Part shown: positions 59,901-64,000 of the stretch, piece after piece
Layout: the number at the start of each line of letters is the position of its first letter
Position numbering within the stretch: position 1 is the first letter of the stretch
NCBI GenBank assembly: GCA_020747015.1
Contig: JAGTJM010000072.1
Location: 62,001 to 126,000 of the forward strand
DNA: 64,000 nucleotides
Reading direction: 5' to 3'
Source: Pyrenochaeta sp. MPI-SDFR-AT-0127
Lineage: Eukaryota > Ascomycota > Dothideomycetes > Pleosporales > Cucurbitariaceae
Position numbers and translations under genes: made by a program
Notes under the pieces: model-generated
What the model saw: the letters and a program-made list of their open reading frames with translations, nothing else
Database searches by the model: none
What the model was told of the DNA's origin: nothing

Positions 59901-60106
59901 CCAGGTTTGGAATTGAATTTGCACCTGAAGTTGTACAAGCTGATGGGAATGTGCAAAACCTCGCGTGGCGAATATGTAATGCAAAGAAAGTCCTGGTAAG
60001 TCACCTGTACGCCTTCTGCAACAACAGTCTGTACTAACAGTCGCACCATCAGGCTCCCTACAGCATGTCTGCTAGTCGTGGTAGGAATACGCCTACAATG
60101 GGTTAG
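56948..60106 (+). CDS. CHO2: Phosphatidylethanolamine N-methyltransferase Cho2, with an apparent one-base deletion
   Basis: Exons are 56948-57137, 57214-57867, 57919-59850, 59905-59995 and 60053-60106. Cho2 performs the first methylation of phosphatidylethanolamine in the ER route to phosphatidylcholine. The product shows multiple membrane segments and two similar PEMT-type blocks (RRVVDLILMCDFVSYCLFAI, DAHRVVKDYAWYWGDFFYL, HPMYSVGYAGYYGIALM; later DRQSKKKNWTRHFIKYGD, FEFRYHHGGKHHVMALSQAFEI). In exon 2 the frame shifts at the CCCC run 57553-57556: upstream reads REMETKIP, downstream the conserved DYKFEEAPLEYNTWLVFRR continues in another frame. One extra C restores a 973-residue protein. No intron fits there. 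The intron at 59851-59904 is 54 bases, so reading through keeps the frame; splicing gives the tighter sequence. Confidence 0.88.
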
Positions 60107-60981
60107 GCCTCTCTGGCAAGCGCTTTGTTTCGATACGAGGTTGCCATGTGACAGAAAGTGGTATGACCAGCTGCGCTTTGTTCTTCTCGGTGTTCAATTC
60201 TCAGTCTAGTTAAAACTACATTTACAATAGAGGGTGGCGGCAGCCAATCTCTCAAGAGATAATAGATACATAGAATCGCCGTACATACAACAGCTAATTA
60301 CATGAGAGTTACATAGCAGCATGTACGAGCGAATCCTTTTGAGTAATCGTGAACAACACCCCTCGGTTACATGACCCAGAAACAGTATATGTGGAGACTA
60401 TCAACGCTTGTGATGGTTTGCCCTGTTTAGGTATGATGTGCTTTCGCTCCTTTGCATTGCATGAGCGGGTCTTGAAGTTGCAAGTCCAGACAGGAGTAGA
60501 AGCACGCCGCATTGCACCATCTTCCTGTCCCGCACAGCCAGAGACTGAGTCTGCAGATGGCGCAGGCCTGGATCGCATTGCCATGCAGTGTGGTTGAGGG
60601 GGATCAGCGAGTTATCTTATCAGATGGAGTGTCGATCAGCGAGGCGCAGTTGGCTTGTGATTCGTCATGGCCAATTAACCTCGGCCAGACCGTGGAACCA
60701 TGCCGACCTCGAACCGCGCGACAGCATCTTCTGGAATCGGCTGCTCCTCCGCTTGCATGAGTCTATATACTACCTGTCTTTACCTGTACATTGCTGTTCA
60801 AACCCCCATTGAAGGCTCGTTGTTTGTTGCGGCAACCTCATCCCAACCCAGACCGGACTCCACGTCCTCCGCCACAGATCTCCATTGGTGACGTGCGGCT
60901 CCGCCATCTACCACGCGACACGATAAACTCGACCCCCCCCCCCCCTAACACTTCCTCGATACCTGCCTGTCCAATCTCACA
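60107..60981. other. Intergenic region, CHO2 to Lon protease
   Basis: 875 bases with no gene. The Lon leader contains a run of 13 C at 60933-60945, about 40 bases before the ATG. Confidence 0.5.
60933..60945. repeat. Run of 13 C
   Basis: A mononucleotide tract in the 5' leader of the Lon gene; likely to vary in length between reads or isolates. Confidence 0.85.
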
Positions 60982-63817
60982 ATGGGCAAAGGCTCCTCCA
61001 AGACCAGCACAAAAGTGCTCCCCCTCATCCCCCTCGCGCCGCCCCTCGCGGTCCTTCCCGGCACCACCCTCAAGATCCCCATTACCAATCGCTCCGATGT
61101 CGCCGCCATACTGGCCAAGATCTACAGCATCAGTCCGACAGCGAAGCCTGACGCTGCCATCACCGTCGCCTGTGTGCCACTGAACTCCAACACTCTCGGC
61201 CCGGATGGGAGACTGTTGATTGAAGATGCGACACAAGGGGAGAAGACGGTCTACGAAAGCGATCCGATACAGGCAACCAAGAAAGACATTTTTGGCTATG
61301 CATGCGTGGCCAAGGTCTCAGGTGTCCAGGGACGGCGGCAGGGTGACTTGAGCCTTGTCGTTGAGGGCCTGGAGAGAGTCAGGGTTGTGGATGTCGTCCA
61401 GGAGCGGCCCTACTTTGAGGGCGAGTTGGCGGCTATTGATGAGCTTGGTAAGTCCAACATCACGTAGATGAACTTGGCAGACACTAACAACAATCACAGT
61501 AGACGTTGCGAGCCCAGAGCTCATGGAGCAGTTCAATCTGCTCAAGCAGCTGTCACGTGAACTCCTCGCCCTTGTCCGGCTATCAGCAATTCTCCCACGC
61601 ACACCCACTGTCACACTCTCCCCAATTGTTGCTCGGAGGCTCGAACTCTATATCACAAGAAAGGACCTGTCAGAAGCAGGGTCTCTGGCAGACTTCATGG
61701 CGAATGTGGTCGACTGCACACACGAGGAAAAACTGCGAGTGCTGGCGGCTGTCGATGCGAAGGAGCGAGTAGACAGGGTCATTGAGATTCTCCAACGGCA
61801 AATCAGCAACATTCAGGGCAGCACACGCATAACAGTTACCACCACACAAGTACCAAGCGGCAGCTTTGATATCGATCAACTGCGACGACTGCAGCAAGAG
61901 GCCCTGGTTCGACGCGGAAAGACAGGCAGTGGCTTGCCTGGTGGCTTTCCCGGTGGTTTCCCGGGCGGTGGACAGCAGCAGGCTGGCGAGGAAGAGGCAA
62001 ATGAGCTTGACGAGCTCAAGAAGAGACTACAAGACGCTCAGCTCTCGCCAGAAGCCGACAAGGTGGCCCAGAGGGAGCTGCAAAGACTACAGAAGATGAA
62101 CCCAGCACAGGCCGAATACCAAGTCTGCAGGAATTACCTCGAGAACCTGGCTGAGATACCATGGACAAAGATGACGGCTGATCAGCTGGATGCGGGCACG
62201 CTGACCAAAGCGAAGAAGCAACTCGACGACGACCATTACGGACTGGAAAAGATCAAGAAGAGATTACTCGAGTACTTGGCCGTGCTCAAACTGAAGGAGC
62301 AGGCAAACAGGAGCATCGATGACCAAATTGGTGCTCTGACCGAGACGCCCGAGGCTGACGAGGCGGAGGCAAAGGAGGAAGCTGAAGAGAAGGTGGTTCG
62401 GGAACCGTCTGAGGCAGAGCTGCGGTTGCTAGAGAAAAAGCGCATGGTCGACAAGTCGCCCATCCTACTCCTTGTTGGACCTCCTGGAACTGGAAAGACA
62501 TCGCTTGCCAAGTCAGTTGCTACGGCTTTAGGTCGCAAGTTCCACCGCATCTCACTCGGTGGTGTTCGTGATGAAGCTGAGATTCGAGGCCATCGAAGGA
62601 CATACGTCGCTGCCATGCCTGGTCTCATTGTCAACGGTTTGAAGAAGGTTGGCATCGCAAACCCTGTCTTCCTACTCGATGAGATCGACAAGCTAGGCAT
62701 GTCGAATCACAACGGCGACCCAGGCGCCGCTATGCTCGAGGTTCTCGACCCCGAGCAGAACCACACCTTTACAGACCACTATGTCAACATTCCCATCGAC
62801 TTATCAAAGGTACTCTTCATCGCGACAGCAAACTCTCTCGACACGATACCGGCACCCTTATTGGATCGTATGGAGACCATTCAACTCTCAGGCTACACCA
62901 CTCTAGAGAAGCGCCACATTGCCTCACGACATTTGATACCGAAGCAAATCACTTCAAACGGCCTGCATCAGGATAACCTCAATATACCTACTGATGTCCT
63001 GGACAAGATCATTACCGCATACACCCGCGAATCTGGAGTCCGCAACCTTGAGCGCGAAATCGGCTCCGTGTGTCGTTCCAAAGCTGTCGAATATGCGACT
63101 GCAAAGGACACAAACACCCTCGCTGCATACAGCCCGACCGTCACCCTAGAAGACATCGACGCAACCCTCGGCATCGAAAAATTCGCCGAAGAACTCACCG
63201 AGCAACACTCCCGGCCGGGCGTTATTACTGGGCTTGTGGCCTACTCCACCGGTGGCCAGGGAAGTATTTTGTTCATCGAGATAGCAGATATGCCTGGTAC
63301 TGGTCGTGTACAACTCACCGGCAAGCTCGGAGACGTGCTGAAGGAAAGCGTGGAGGTTGCACTTACATGGGTAAAAGCCCACGCTTTTCAGCTAGGCCTC
63401 TCAGCGAGCGAGGACGAGGACATTATGAAGACCCGCTCCATCCACGTCCACTGCCCATCCGGCGCGATCCCCAAGGATGGCCCGTCGGCCGGCCTCGCCC
63501 ACACCGTCGCCCTCATCTCCCTCTTCAGCGGCAAGCCCGTTCCCCCGACCCTCGCCATGACGGGCGAAGTCTCTCTCCGTGGCCGCGTCCTCCCCGTCGG
63601 CGGCATCAAGGAGAAGCTCATCGGCGCCCTGCGCGCCGGCGTCGAGCGCGTCCTCCTCCCCGAGGGCAACAGAAAGGACGCAAGAGACCTCCCCCAGGAA
63701 GTCAAGGACGGCCTCAAAATTGAGTTTGTCGGCCATATCTGGGAGGCCCTCGGTCTGGTTTGGCCGGAGCGCTGGGAGGGACGCGGTGCCCCCGGCAGCT
63801 GGGAGAGTAGGTTGTAG
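60982..63817 (+). CDS. Peroxisomal Lon protease homologue (Lon2/Pln type)
   Basis: Two exons, 60982-61447 and 61500-63817, give 927 residues. The chain has an N-terminal LON substrate-binding domain (PLAVLPGTTLKIPI and onward), a Gly/Phe/Pro insertion (GGFPGGFPGGG, about 303-313), a helical region, an AAA+ module with Walker A GPPGTGKT (482-489) and Walker B VFLLDEIDK, and a C-terminal protease domain. The catalytic Ser818 sits in KDGPSAG and Lys859 in GGIKEKL. The last three residues are SRL, a PTS1 peroxisomal targeting signal, and no mitochondrial presequence is present, so peroxisomal rather than mitochondrial Lon is the clear reading. It degrades oxidised matrix proteins and helps process peroxisomal enzymes. 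Confidence 0.96.
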
Positions 63818-64000
63818 AATGAATTGAAACAATAATGAAGATATAAGATTATAGCCAGATTATATATGAGAAGTCGAAGCTAAGCGAAGTGAAGCAAAGC
63901 ACTCTCACTTCTCTCTCCTTCAACATGGAGTTTTGGCTTCAGGGGGCGTGTTTTGGGTTCTATGGGGTCTTTGTATTTGTATTTATCTCTGCGGTATATA
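63818..64000. other. Region downstream of Lon
   Basis: 183 bases to the window edge, presumably the Lon 3' untranslated region. No further feature. Confidence 0.4.

Noticed and set aside
63070..63832. ORFs of 109-217 codons overlapping the Lon C-terminus
   Set aside because: They are out-of-frame or antisense readings of the conserved protease domain in GC-rich DNA.

Overview
This is a window of nuclear DNA from a filamentous ascomycete. Genes sit on both strands with short introns of about 45-100 bases (GT-AG, often with CTAAC-like branch points), there are no operons, and the gene set is fungal: quinate catabolism, an HET protein, Ppg1, an Egt1-type ergothioneine synthase and a PTR2 transporter. 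A close homologue of the secreted Alt a 1 protein points to the Dothideomycetes, most likely Pleosporales. I did not try to name a species. I built the gene models by reading splice sites by eye and joining exons so that frame and family conservation agree. I support 27 protein-coding genes and one intron-containing tRNA-like gene.

Layout. 1-2.8 kb: a divergent quinate pair (qutG cut by the left edge, and qutE), then an Alt a 1 homologue. 4.1-10.5 kb: ALG3, an EIF1AD-like protein, an MFS transporter and an F-box-like protein. 10.7-13.8 kb: divergent ESA1 (MYST acetyltransferase) and REX4. 14.9-22.1 kb: an aldo-keto reductase, a MYND protein, Ppg1 phosphatase, a small membrane-anchored protein and a DUF4385 protein. 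22.2-22.4 kb: the tRNA-like gene. 24.4-28.9 kb: a glia-maturation-factor homologue (AIM7), a molybdopterin-binding-domain protein with a GC-AG intron and an 18-base exon, and a RasA-type GTPase. 31.5-35.8 kb: a 2EXR-like protein and a PTR2 transporter. 38.8-42.7 kb: an HET protein and a mitochondrial rhomboid protease. 43.7-50.6 kb: a large PHD-finger protein and the eight-exon Egt1. 53.9-56.2 kb: a small secreted cysteine protein and a coiled-coil protein. 56.9-63.8 kb: CHO2 (with an apparent one-base deletion) and a peroxisomal Lon protease.

The genes are mostly housekeeping functions in no common pathway. The local exceptions are the quinate pair and some divergent pairs that share short promoters. 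Gene-poor stretches (about 22.1-24.4, 28.9-31.5, 35.8-38.8 and 50.6-53.9 kb) surround the genes most likely to evolve fast: the HET protein and the small secreted protein. I found no new multi-gene system. The most useful leads are the CHO2 frameshift, the GC-AG intron with its micro-exon, the unusual tRNA-like gene, and genes whose start or frame a simple ORF scan would miss.
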